Assembly: GCF_018446385.1 (NCBI RefSeq)
Contig: NC_055992.1
Span: 97,792,947-97,856,946 of the forward strand
Direction: 5' to 3'
DNA from: Zingiber officinale
Lineage: Eukaryota; Streptophyta; Magnoliopsida; Zingiberales; Zingiberaceae
Length of the DNA: 64,000 bases
Below, one piece after another: positions 1 to 10,744 of the stretch. Made by a program: the position numbers and the translations under genes. Below the pieces are notes generated by a model. That model searched no databases. It was not told where the DNA came from and saw only the letters and a list, made by a program, of their open reading frames with translations. Positions within the stretch are counted from its first letter, which is position 1. Each line of letters opens with the position of its first letter.

Positions 1-1124
1 CTTTTTCTAACTTCGCTAGATCTTTTGTAAGTATTTTGATAAATTCAAAAGACTGAGTATAGGTGAGATCACGTACTTTACTTACCTCACTTGGTGATGC
101 TCCTCCTTTGTCACAGCTTTCTTCTTCTGATGATGATCCTCCCCCTTCATCTATGCTCATCTCCGAGCTGGTTTCTTCGAAAAGATGGTTGGCCATCAGT
201 GCTAATCCCGAGAAGGCTCCGACTTCTGATTCGGAGGATGAAGAATCATCCCAAGTGGCCTTCAGACTCTTGCGTTTAGTGGATGTCGGTCTCTGAGACA
301 TATCCTTTTTCTTTAATTTGGGGTAGTCATCCTTGATGTGTCATTCCTCGTTGCAGTTGTAGCATCGAACCGTCCTTTTACTTCGTTGATGCTTTTTCAA
401 CTACGATCTAAATTTGGTAGTTTTAATAAATTTATTTAATTTTCTTACTAAAAGAGTCGCTTCAGTTTTGTTGATTGACGCTTCAGAATCGGGATCGTCT
501 TTTTCGGCTTGTAGGGCAACATTGAGGTTCGTCTTCTCCATTTGTTTAGGCTCTGCAATAATTTTTCTAAACTACTTACCTCAAAGTCCTTAAAGATGTA
601 GTAAGCATCTACTAGGGACGCCCACTCTGGAGTTCTCGGGAAGGCGTTGAGCGCATACCGGATGAAGTCTCGGTTCGTTACCGATTCACCGAGATTTGTC
701 AGTTGCGTTATCAGCTCCTTGATTCTCGCTTGGAGTTGCGCTACCTTCTCGCCGGTGTTCATCCGGAGATTCATCAGCTGAGTCCGAAGGATGTCCCGCT
801 TTGCTAACTTCACTTCTGAGGTGCCTTCGTGGAGCTCCAGGAATTTATCCGAGAGGTCTTTAGCGGAGTCGTAGCTTCCGATCCGACTTACCTCCTGGGG
901 TGTCAGAACACTAAGCAGGTGAAATTCCACCTTTTCGTTGGCTATGAAATCGGCCTGCTCTTTCTTCATTCAGTTGTATTCTTCTTTGTCTTTTGGCGCT
1001 GTATATCCATATTTCATTATTAAAAGGATATCGAATTCGATCTTGAAAAATACCTCCATTTTTCGCTTCCATGTAGCGAAGTTACTGTCGAACTTCGGGG
1101 GATGAATGTTCGCTCCGGCCATCA
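1..1124 (-). mobile_element. Copia (Sirevirus-like) gag relic
   Basis: The minus strand reads as a plant Copia gag. The start region lies near 1124, and an open stretch at 969-448 carries the UBN2-type gag signature (a LHEG motif, then RDFIRYALNAFP). Further left come a CCHC-like knuckle beginning CYNCNEE near 360 and an acidic serine-rich tail (DDSSSSESE). The 5' LTR lies to the right. It is a broken fossil with several interruptions, cut by the window edge, and no pol is visible in the window. The gag type and LTR style fit the Sirevirus branch of Copia. Confidence 0.75.
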
Positions 1125-1804
1125 TCTTGATCTTTGTGCTTCAGTTGGCGGTTAGTTCTTCTAAGGCGGTCGGGTTTTGATATCACTTGTTGGTGCAGCG
1201 GGGCCGACAAAAGGGGGGTGAATTGCCTGAAAAATAAAGTATACTCTCCTCAAGTCTTTCAACGCAAAAATGTAACACTAATAAAATAAAAATCAGAAAA
1301 TAAAAGAGGAGATAGAATTTTGACTTGGAACTTCGGGGGATGAATGTTCGCTCCGGCCATCATCTTGATCTTTGTGCTTCAGTTGGCGGTTAGTTCTTCT
1401 AAGGCGGTCGGGTTTTGATATCACTTGTTGGTGCAGCGGGGCCGACAAAAGGGGGGTGAATTGCCTGAAAAATAAAGTATACTCTCCTCAAGTCTTTCAA
1501 CGCAAAAATGTAACACTAATAAAATAAAAATCAGAAAATAAAAGAGGAGACAGAATTTTGACTTGGAACTTCGGGGGATGAATGTTCGCTCCGGCCATCA
1601 TCTTGATCTTTGTGCTTCAGTTGGCGGTTAGTTCTTCTAAGGCGGTCGGGTTTTGATATCACTTGTTAGTGCAGCGGGGCCGACAAAAGGGGGGTGAATT
1701 GCCTGAAAAATAAAGTATACTCTCCTCAAGTCTTTCAACGCAAAAATGTAACACTAATAAAATAAAAATCAGAAAATAAAAGAGGAGACAGAATTTTGAC
1801 TTGG
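1091..1804. repeat. 238-bp tandem repeat, three copies
   Basis: Three almost identical units start at 1091, 1329 and 1567 (AACTTCGGGGGATG...), a period of 238. Each unit holds the gag start region, the leader, the primer-binding region (TGATATCA) and the outer LTR edge (TGTTGGTGCAGCGGGGCC). Copies differ by only one or two bases, so the duplication is recent relative to the decay of the gag beside it. Confidence 0.92.
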
Positions 1805-2578
1805 TTACAACCAAGACTGTTGTTAATCTAAGGTGGTCGAACAGCTCTTCTAAAATATCTCTTTTATTGTAGACGGAGAAGCTTTCTTTATACACTTAGA
1901 ATGTTCAGAGGTTGCTAGGAACTTAATACGGAGTTGAATGCTTGATTGATATCTATTTCCTAGCTCCAAGGGCCTTTATATAGCTTTTGAAAAGTCTATC
2001 TTCAGGGTTCAAGGCGCCTCCAACAGGGATTCAAGACGCCTCCAATAGTTTGATAGGATAAAACTTTATCTGAACCCAAATGGCAACTTTGGCTGGGCCT
2101 GAGGCACCTCAAACAGCCTTGGAGGTGCCTTGGACTGGTCTAAGGCACCTTCAAGGTGATGGAGGCGCCTCAGACTGGTCGGAGGCGCCTCGGACTGCAT
2201 GGTATAAATAGTTTCCAGCTTCTCTTTTTCCTCTTCTTCCGAAGCTCCGATCGCTTGGATGATTTCGGCCAACCGAAATAGGGCTCACCAGAACCCAATT
2301 TATGGCCTTCTCCTCGAGCAGTCTTCCATCCCGGCTTTACGTCCCTCGAAGTCGCACACATTCTTCTCGCCCACCGGTGTATTCTTCTGCAGCTCTCTCG
2401 TCCTTCGGACGCACCGAGCCCGTCGGCTCTCTTCCCATGTCATCTTTCTCGTTAGCTGCGTCTTTTGCTCGACTTCCTACGCTCCTAAGCTCCTGCATAC
2501 TTAGACACAGAGATCAAATAACAAGCAGGACCTAACCTAACTTGGTTGATCACATCAAAACACCCACGGGGTCCAACA
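1188..2578 (-). mobile_element. 5' LTR of the Copia gag relic
   Basis: On the minus strand the LTR starts TGTTGGACCCCG at 2578 and ends CCAACA at 1188, followed by a leader whose TGATATCA resembles the plant Met-tRNA primer site (TGGTATCA). It contains a G-tract box (AAAAGGGGGGTGAATTGCC) just inside its downstream edge, as do the other LTRs here. Its inner edge is repeated by the 238-bp array. The flanking pentamer at 2579-2583 is TAAGT; the partner end is outside the window. Confidence 0.7.
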
Positions 2579-2589
2579 TAAGTAAGTTT

Positions 2590-4142
2590 TGTTGGTGCAA
2601 CCTTAGGTCAAGGTTGACCTGGTTGACCTGACTCGAGTTGACCTGACTCGAGTTGTATTTTGATGTTTGACTTAGGAAGATTGTCGGTGCAACCTTAGGT
2701 CAAGGTTGACCTAGTTGAGTTGCATGTTGATGTTTGACACTCGTGAGAGAGTTCTATTCTTGATATGGGACAAGAATAGATGTTTGGGAGGTTGTTGGTG
2801 CAACCGTAGGTCAAGGTTGACCTGGTTGATCTGATTCGGGAAAAGTCCAAGCAGGGAGCTTGGCACTGGAAAAGTCCAAGTATAGAGACTTGGCACTGGA
2901 AAAGTCCAAGCAGGGAGCTTGGCACGCGAAAAGTCCAAGTATGGAGACTTGGCACGGGAAAAGTCCAAGTATGGAGACTTGGCACGGAGAAGTCCGGTGA
3001 GTGAAGCTACTTAGGAAAGTCCTAATCGAGGTTAGGCGCTGGAAAGTCCGTGAGTGATGAAAGTCCTAACCCAAGGGCTCCTAAGGATATTCCGATGGAG
3101 TCCGCAGGAAGCCGCCTAGTGAACCACCTACTGAGAAAGTCCAAAAGTAGGTAAATGTGGATGAAGCCCAAGTCTGCAAGGAAGAAGGAAAACCGAGTGA
3201 GCCTACACTGGACCCAAGGGAGGTCCGATGACCCAGAATTGGCCTAGGGAGTCAAAAGTTGAGGCTGCACGGCCACACCAGGAGGTCCGGACGATCCTGT
3301 GCAAGCTGAGTTCGACGCTCGGCAGAAGGCGCAAGAGCCAAGGTATCGACTCCAATGTATTGTTCTTTTCGATCGGTCAGCGACCAATAACACAAGAGAT
3401 TATCGAGGTCCCACCGATCCGGCACCGAGAGGATATCACCGTGATCCCGATCGGGTCCGGATCGATCAGAGATCGATCGGTCCATGGGACGATGAGGGGA
3501 TGAACAGAAGGTCAGCCGATCGTCACCATCATCAGTAGCAGAGGGTTAACGCAGATCTCTCCAGGATCACGGCCCAGCGAAACAGGTCTTCCGCCCGGGA
3601 GGCAAGAAAGAAGGCAGAGTTGGACGCCTGCCTCTCACAAGATCAAGATGTGGTCGCATGGTCGATAAATGAGCTTCTGAGTTCTTCTGAAAGCTTCGCG
3701 TGAGCTTCCCCGACTAGAACAGCTGCTGCTGTTAGGGTTTCTTGAAGCTGCTGCTTCATCTGAACTCCAGTCGACGAGAAAGCAAGATTGGTAGAGTGCT
3801 TGTGTATTCTTATTGTATTTCTTGCTTATTCTTTGTACTTGTACTCCTGTTTGCTGTTGCAAATAAGTGTGGCGAGGTTTCTCCACCCAGAAGGAGTTTT
3901 TATTAGCCGATTTTCCGGGGACTCATCCACCGACGGATTGATTGGGTTCGTCCACCTTACGGACACGCCGAGGAGTAGGAGCATCATCTCCGAACCTCGT
4001 ACATAGCTGTGTTAAGGTTTGATATTCTTCCTTTTGTTTCTAGTTTATTTTTCCGCTGCGCTAACGAATTGTAGGAAGAAACGAGCGATTTGGGGCGGCT
4101 ATTCACACCCCCCTCTCTAGCCAAGTACGAAGGATCCTAATA
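2590..4142 (+). mobile_element. Solo LTR (Sirevirus-like Copia), target duplication AGTTT
   Basis: This is a plus-oriented LTR, starting TGTTGGTGCAACC at 2590 and ending CCTAATA at 4142, with the CTATTCACACCCCCC box just before the end. AGTTT occurs at 2585-2589 and again at 4143-4147, so both outer edges are intact and no internal region is present. That is the signature of a solo LTR left by LTR-LTR recombination. The 5' edge motif GGTGCAACC(T/G)TAGGTCAAGG is repeated at about 2590, 2681 and 2796. Confidence 0.8.
2838..2990 (+). repeat. ~30-bp tandem repeat inside the solo LTR
   Basis: Five successive units of the form GAAAAGTCCAAG(C/T)A then GGAGCTTGGCAC or GGAGACTTGGCAC alternate. A degenerate continuation (AGTCCGTGAGTGA) follows. 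Short U3 repeats of this kind often carry LTR regulatory motifs; no function can be read here. Confidence 0.85.
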
Positions 4143-4356
4143 AGTTTAAGCTTCATGTTTCCTAGTTTCATTCTTGCCTTACCATATGTTTCTTATACCT
4201 ACTAGTGGAATATACTTGCTGAGTCTGTAGACTCACAATGCAAATGGTGAAGGTGAGGAAGATGCCACCAAGGATACGATAGATAATGTGGGGGCGGAAT
4301 AGCTGGGGAGATGAGATGGAAGTATAACACATTGTCCGGGGACCCTAGGAGCTTGT
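4143..4356. other. Unassigned spacer
   Basis: This lies between the solo LTR and the next element. It has no ORF or recognised repeat. It is the left flank of the 4357-9766 insertion, and its continuation begins at 9772. Confidence 0.5.
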
Positions 4357-5541
4357 TGTTGGATCGAGTAATTCACTAGAGGAGGGGGGGGGGGGGTGAA
4401 TAGCGATTTAGAAATTTGAGTAGAAAATCGAGTACGCAGCGGAGAAAAAATCGAAAACAGAACAATGCTAACACGAGTAATTTTTTTACTTGGTTCGGAG
4501 TCTTCGTCGACTCCTACTCCAAGGCTCGCACTCGTTGAGTGCTTTCGTTGGGCAATCCACTAGCAGTTCAAAAAATGTGATTACAATTAAGGTACAAGAA
4601 CATTGGAAAAGAAATACCGACAATAGTAAAGGAAATAAAAGGCAGCACGTTGTCGGAGTAGTTTCGCAGCGTCGCAGGAGCACAGCACAACAGAGCAAGC
4701 GTTGGAAGATCTTGTTGTGAGTTGTTCTTTGCTCCAGGGCTCACCCTCCTTATATAGGAGGCTTCGGGCGCTCGGATCCCTTCCGGGCGCTTGGAGTGTA
4801 ACGTAGCCTAGCCAACCATGAAGCTCCATGTGGCGAAGCGGCGATGAGGATAGAATTTGCATTCTGGGCGCTCGGATCCCTTCCAGGCGCCCGTACCCCA
4901 TTTTCCAGCAGCTTCAACTCCCAGCAAGAAAACATTAGTCCGAAGCATAAATGCAAATTATATATCCTGCAAAACAAAGTGTTAGCACAGTTTATATTCA
5001 AAAAGGATATTAATTAGATTTTGTCTCCCCGAGACTGGAATCTAGTCAAGATCTCAACTTAGAATTCCGAAATGGTTCTAAGTTGGATCAACGCTTAAGT
5101 TCCCTTCCCGGGAACGCGTCCTCACAGTCACTCCCCTCCAGTGACTTACCTTTACTTACATGTCAGACATCTGGTCAGCCCATCGACTAGTCTGGACTTC
5201 GTGTCAGCTACTCGGTCAGCCCGTCGACCTAGCAACACTGAGTTAGCACAGTAGATAAAAATAGTACAGTAAACCTAGGGTTACCTCCCTAGAGTTGCCT
5301 AGCTTCACTCACTAGGACTTCCATTGTATGACTTCACTCACCAGGACTTCCTCCACCTAGCTTCACTCACTAGAGCTTGGCTTCACTCACCAGGACTTCC
5401 ACCACCTAGCTTCACTCACTAAGGCCCGACTTCACTCACCGGGACTTTTACCACCTAACTCCACTCACTAGGGCCCGACTTCACTCACCGGGACTTCCAC
5501 TTTGCCTAACCTTTGGTTAGGACTTATCTTTGTTAGTCATC
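4357..5541 (-). mobile_element. 3' LTR of the 4357-9766 element
   Basis: It begins TGTTGGATCGAG and aligns with the LTR at 8325 through the G-tract box, the ACTTGGTTCGGAG segment, two GGCGCTCGGATCCCTTC segments and the TTCACTCAC(C/T)(A/G)GGACTTCC repeats. The copy is incomplete compared with its partner. Confidence 0.78.
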
Positions 5542-6540
5542 TATTATAAACAAATTTATAATAGATTTTAAAGTTAATTTTAAAATAAATTTTAAGTTAA
5601 AAAGATTTTTCAAATAAATTTTAAGTTAAACAGATTTTAAAAATAAATTTTAAGTTTAAAAGACTTTTAAAATAAAATAACTTTTAAGTTAAAAAGATTT
5701 TTAATTTAATTTAAATTAATTTAATTTACTTTAATTTAATTTAATTTTTAATTAAATTTAATCGATTTGGTTCGATTCGATTTTACTCGATTCAGTACAA
5801 TTCGATTTGACTCGATTCGGTTTGATTCGATTCAAGTTGGTTCGAAGTCCTTAGTCATCTCACCCGACCTATATTTTCAATCAAGAAAACCTATAATTTT
5901 TGTGAGATGAAGTTAAGTTCAATTTTAGGGTTGAGTTTAACTTTGTGTTAGATTCAGGTTTAGCTTTGAGCTTAACAAATAGGCATTCTTTGGATAAACT
6001 TCTGTGCTATGGTGAGTCACTTGGACATCATTAGAGTAAGATTTTCTAAATAGTCTTATCTACTGAACTTAGTACAAAACCTTGGTCTAACTAGTTAGGA
6101 TCTGTAAGGGGTAGCTTCATTTAGTTCCACTTAGCCAAATGCACCAGGTCGAAGTCATATCTTCCTAGACATGCATAGACTAAGCTTCCCTAACCTAGTA
6201 TCATCCAAAACTTCACCAGTACCGTAGGTCAAGTTAAACTTTATCCCTTTTTACTTTAATCCTAATTACCCTGCCGGGTATGTTAGTTTTGGTTATTCTG
6301 TCGGGTAAATTATTTTTGGAGGTGCCAACTATTCTGGAGCCCCCCTTGAATTATTGGCCTATATTTTTTTAAAGTTTTAGTTCTAGGTTTATGTCTGTTA
6401 TTTTTATAATTATATTTAACTTGATGATAATATGATTTTTGATGGGTTCTAAAATTTTTTGATTTTGATTTTGTTGGTCTAGGTTTGTGTTTCGGTTTTT
6501 GATTTGATTTATCAGATTTTACGTAGTATATTTTATCTCT
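5542..6540. other. AT-rich internal sequence of the Copia element
   Basis: AT-rich sequence with a run of GATTCGATT-type repeats at about 5760-5840. No conserved domain is recognisable. It lies between the gag tail and the 3' LTR. Confidence 0.45.
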
Positions 6541-7979
6541 AGGTATGTAATATTGGTTAATTCCTACTTGCGTGATTAAGCACGCTTTCGGAACCCAAGC
6601 TTTATTTTGTTGTTTATATTTCGTTATTAGTGATTTAAATATTTTATTTGAATTTGACTTGTAGCCATGTCCAGTTTTATTGTAGACTGTTTTTCGACTA
6701 TTTAAAATAAGATCTAAATTTTTAAATCTTGTTGTAATTTTTTAAATACTTTTTAATTTATTAATTTCTATTTCTAGTGTTAAATTTTCCTCCTTATGTG
6801 TTAGGTCTTGAGTTAGATTAGTATTTGTGATTTGTTCCTTGAGGTTTTGGTTTTCCTCCATAAGTAATTTATTTTCATTTTCTATTGCAATTATTTTTTT
6901 ATCTAAACAAGCAATTATTTTAAAAAAAAATCTTATTTAAATTCAGATATACTTCTTCAGGACATTTGGAAACGAGTATGGACTCGTGACTCGATTTAGG
7001 TTCAGACCCGTCTTCCGATTCGTCCTCTGATTCTGCTTTGCAGGCCATTAACGCAAGGTGACTCTGGTGCTTCTGATCTTCGACCTCCGATTCTTCTGAG
7101 GATGAGTCGTCCCAGGTCACTTTGAGAGCCTTCTTCTTGGATGTCTTCGACTTGTCGCTCTTCAATCTTGGACACTCGTTCTTGTAGTAGCGTTTCTTAT
7201 TGCACCCGAAGCAAGTCACATTCCTTGGTTCAGATGGGGAGTTGATCTTCTGCATGTCCTTTTTGCTGAAGCTCTTTTTTCTCCTGGTGAACATCTTCCT
7301 TACCAGGTTCACTAGGTACTCTTCGTCTTCAGAATCCTGATCAGACTCATCTTCAGGTTCAGGCTTGGTCTTTGTCCTTTCCTTGAAGGAATCTGTAAAC
7401 AAGGCAATACCTTTCTCGGTTCCGGTGTTAGTCTGCTCGTGTAATTCAAGTTCACAGAATAACTCATCTATTTTCAATTTAAATAATTTTTTTGAAATTT
7501 TGTAGGCATCCACGATAGATGCCCACAATGAATTTCACGGAAAAGCATTTAATGCATACTTGATTAAGTCGTGATTTTCCATTTGGTGGCCTATTGCGTA
7601 GAGTCCGTTGAGAATGTCTTTGATCCTCACATGAAGTTGACTCGTTGTTTCTCCTTCCTGCATTTTAATATTAAATAGTTTATTTAACAGAAGGTCACAC
7701 TTAGTTACCTTGGCATCGCTTATTCCTTTGTGTAGTTCGATCAGCTTGTCCCATAATTCTTTCGCATTTTGGTGCAGTCCCACTCAGTTCAACTCTTCCT
7801 TCGTCAGCCCACATTGCAATGTGTTGAGGGTTTTGAAGTCCGTTGAGGATTTCTTTCTCATGTCCAGAGTCCACTGTTCCGGGTCTAGTGAATTTCTGGA
7901 GTTGTCGATCGGCACCTTGTAGCCTTTGGTGACGCTGAACCACTGGTCGAAGTCGATCTTTAAGTGGACATCCATTCAC
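6541..7979 (-). mobile_element. gag region of the Sirevirus-like element
   Basis: Minus strand. The N-terminal part near 7979 has the DUF4219-like FDQWF motif. It is followed by the UBN2 part (LIELHKG, IKYALNAFP), an acidic linker, a zinc knuckle (CFGCNKKRYYKNEC, about 7215-7170) and a glutamate-rich coiled-coil stretch at about 6890-6740. A KAWVPK motif near 6590 normally precedes the protease in this family. The whole order matches Sirevirus gag. It is broken, with several interruptions. Confidence 0.72.
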
Positions 7980-8310
7980 TTATTCCAGTAGGGGAAATCA
8001 CCCCCGTTGAATAGGGAGGGGACATACTGTGCTAAAACCTTCGACTTAAGACATTTTTATCCTGCACACAAATAAATAAAGAAATGAGAAATTCCAAGAC
8101 TTGGTCTTGGATTAGTAGTGCGGAATAAAATTTAAAAGAAAAATCTAAAACTGAATTGGTGTTGCACCTATTCAGCTTAATTACTACGAAAAGATTTCCA
8201 AAAAGGTAATGACCAGTCTAGATTTATAACGTAAAATTGAAAATAAAAAAAATGTAATAGAATTTCACCCCCTGTCTGATTGGTGGTTACACCAAATCAG
8301 AGCGATACAT

Positions 8311-8322
8311 GCTCTGATACCA
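8311..8322 (-). promoter_or_regulatory. Primer-binding site, initiator Met tRNA type
   Basis: The minus strand reads TGGTATCAGAGC, the standard plant retrotransposon primer site complementary to the 3' end of initiator Met-tRNA. It lies two bases inside the LTR edge at 8325. Confidence 0.88.
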
Positions 8323-8324
8323 CT

Positions 8325-9766
8325 TATTGGATCGAGTAATTCGCTAGAGGGGGGGGGGGGGGTGAATAGCGATTTAGAAATTCGAGTAGAAAATCGAGTA
8401 CGCAATGGAAAAAAAATCTAAAACAGAACAATGCTAACACAAGTAACTTTTTACTTGGTTCAGAGCTTTCATCGACTCCTACTCCAAGGCCCGCACTCGT
8501 TGAGTGATTTCATTGGACAATCCACTAGCAGTTCGAGAATGTGATTACAATTAAGGTACAAGAACTTTGGAAAAGAAATACCGACAACAGTAAAGGAAAT
8601 AAAATGCAACATGTTGTCGGAATAGCTTCGCAGCATCGCAGGAGCACAATACAGCAGAGCAAGCGTTGGAAGATCTTGTTGTGAGTTGTTCTTTGCTCCA
8701 GGGCTCGCCCTCCTAATATAAGAGGCTCCGAGTGCCCGGATTCCTTCTGGGCGCCTAGAGTATGACGTAGCCTAGCCAACCATGAAGCTCCACGTGGTGA
8801 AGCGGCGATGAGGATAGAATTTGTATTTCGGGTGCCTGGATCCCTTCCGGCAGCTTCAACTCCCTGCAAAAAAACGTTAGTCCGAAGCACAAATGCAAAT
8901 TATATATCCTGCAAAACAAAATGTTAGCACAGTTTATAATTAAAAAGAGTATTAATTAGATTTCGTCTCACCCAGATCGGAGTCTAGTCAAAATCTCAAC
9001 TTAGAGTTCCGAAATAGTTCTAAGTTGGATCGGCGCCTAAGTTCCCTTCTCGGGAATGCGTTCTCATAGTCACTCCCCTCCAGTGACTTACCTTTAATTA
9101 CCTGCCAGATGTCTGGTCAACCCGTCAACTTGTATGGACTTCGTGCCAGCTACTCGGTCAACCCGTCGACCTAGCAACACTGAGTTAGCACAGTAGATAA
9201 AAATAGTAGAGTAAACCTAGGGTTACCTCCCTAGGGTTGCCTAGCTCCACTCACTAGGACTTCCATTGCCTGGCTTTACTCACCAGGACTTCCTCCACCT
9301 AGCTTTACTCACTAGGGCATGGCTTCACTTACCGGGACTTCCACCACCTAGCTTCACTTAGTAGGGTCCGACTTCACTCACCGGGACTTCCACCACCTAA
9401 CTTCACTCACTAGGGCCCGACTTCACTCACCGGGACTTCCACCACCTAGCTTCACTTAGTAGGGCCCGGCTTCACTCACCGGGACTTCCACCACCTAACT
9501 TCACTCACTAGGGCCCGCCTTCACTCACCGGGACTTTGACCACCTAGCTTCACTCACTAGGACCCGACTTCACTCACCGGGACTTCTACCACATAGTTTC
9601 ACTCACCAGGACTTCCACTTTGTCTAACCTTTGGTTAGGACTTATCTTTGCTAGTCATCTAGTCCTGACTAGACTTCTCTCTCTCTCCCAAACATCAAGT
9701 CATGTTTGGGTCAACCCTTGGTCATATTGTAAAACATCAAAACCCTAGAAGCCGATTGCACCAACA
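8325..9766 (-). mobile_element. 5' LTR of the 4357-9766 element
   Basis: On the minus strand it starts TGTTGGTGCAATC at 9766 and ends at 8325, next to the primer site. It contains a 14-G tract at about 8348-8361 followed by TGAATAGCG, and a long array of TTCACTCACCGGGACTTCC units at about 9240-9620. Confidence 0.82.
9240..9620. repeat. ~48-bp tandem repeats in LTR U3
   Basis: Seven to eight imperfect units combine ACTTCACTCACCGGGACTT with CCACCACCTAGCTTCACT and TAGGGCCCGA. A shorter version of the same array is at about 5290-5510 in the partner LTR, so copy number has changed since insertion. Confidence 0.85.
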
Positions 9767-9771
9767 CTTGT

Positions 9772-10230
9772 TATGAAATTGTCCTCTGATTTATTATGTA
9801 GTTAAGGATTGGAGTCTATTTGTTGATTTCTGATTTGGTAGAAGTCATCATCTTCAATTTACTATGTTTGCTATGTGTTGAGGTTCACATGTTATGCAAC
9901 TTCTCTTTTGTTTTCTCATTTCAAAAGTCTTAGGGTATGCTATTTGATGAATCTTCCACTTGGGTTCACATATATTGAATATCTGGTCATGTGTAGAATA
10001 TAGGGTTGTTTCATCAGTATTCTTGTTATCTCTTTCCAGTGCTCAACACTGAGATTACTTGTGTATCTATTCAATTTACTTACTGCGTAGGCCAAGTCTG
10101 GTCGTATACAACTCATCAGGTACATTAGACTTCCAATCACTCGAGAGTACTCTAGCTGAGAGATACTTTCATCTCAATTTTTCGATAGACGTTGACTCGT
10201 ATCTATACAAGGAAATTGGCATACTGCATG
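9772..10230 (-). mobile_element. Copia RT/RNase H relic
   Basis: The minus strand at about 10190-9940 encodes the Copia signature LEYSRVIGSLMYL followed by RPDLAYAVSKLNRYTSN. This is the end of RT and start of RNase H of a Ty1/Copia pol. It has a few interruptions and no attached LTR. The 4357-9766 element ends immediately to its left. Confidence 0.72.
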
Positions 10231-10744
10231 ATGATTAATGACATACATCAAAATAAGCAATTTTCAAAAGCAAAGCATGCTATAGTACATGATGTATGTA
10301 TGACATGACATGGTATTTTTGTATTTTTCATAATAAAGTGTGAATGCTAAATATGATGTCATGACATATGATGGGCAAACAATCATGGCAAGTTAGCATA
10401 GATAAAATTTACCTAGATTACCTATCTAAGTATTCTTAACCCTAGCTAACTCAAAATTTAACCCTAGATTGCCCAATTTCATCAAGAAAATGTCAAACCC
10501 CAACTTGACATTTTTTTAATTTCTTTCTAAATTTGTGCCATTTTAAATTAAATAAATTCCTCAAAGTATGGCACATTTTACTCTTTCAAAGAGTAACCCT
10601 ACAATCCTTTTCATTTTCAAAGGTTAACAATAACCTTGAAAATGCTCTCAAGTGTCAACTTTAACAAGTTTGGGTTAACTAGCCTTCCAATTGGAGTTGA
10701 CACTCTCTAAATTTATCTAGAATGTAGAGAATGTAGAGAATATA
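10231..10744. other. No gene seen; probably decayed element interior
   Basis: AT-rich sequence without long ORFs, between a Copia pol relic and the tail of a Sirevirus gag. It contains ATGATGTATGACATGACATGG-like short repeats at about 10290-10380. Confidence 0.4.

Larger units (their letters stand above)
4357..9766 (-). mobile_element. Sirevirus-like Copia element, two LTRs, target duplication CTTGT
   Basis: CTTGT at 4352-4356 is repeated at 9767-9771, so the outer edges of one insertion are preserved. Parts: 5' LTR 8325-9766, primer site 8311-8322 (TGGTATCAGAGC on the minus strand), gag about 7979-6540 and 3' LTR 4357-5541. Protease, integrase, RT and RNase H are not seen, so the element is broken. 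Over the first ~215 bp the LTRs differ at about nine sites per hundred by eye. At commonly used plant LTR rates this suggests an insertion a few million years old. Confidence 0.82.

Noticed and set aside
2259-2535. Plus-strand serine-rich ORFs near 2300-2500
   Set aside because: Low-complexity translation of a Copia LTR (CTTCTTC/TCGTCC-rich); no domain.
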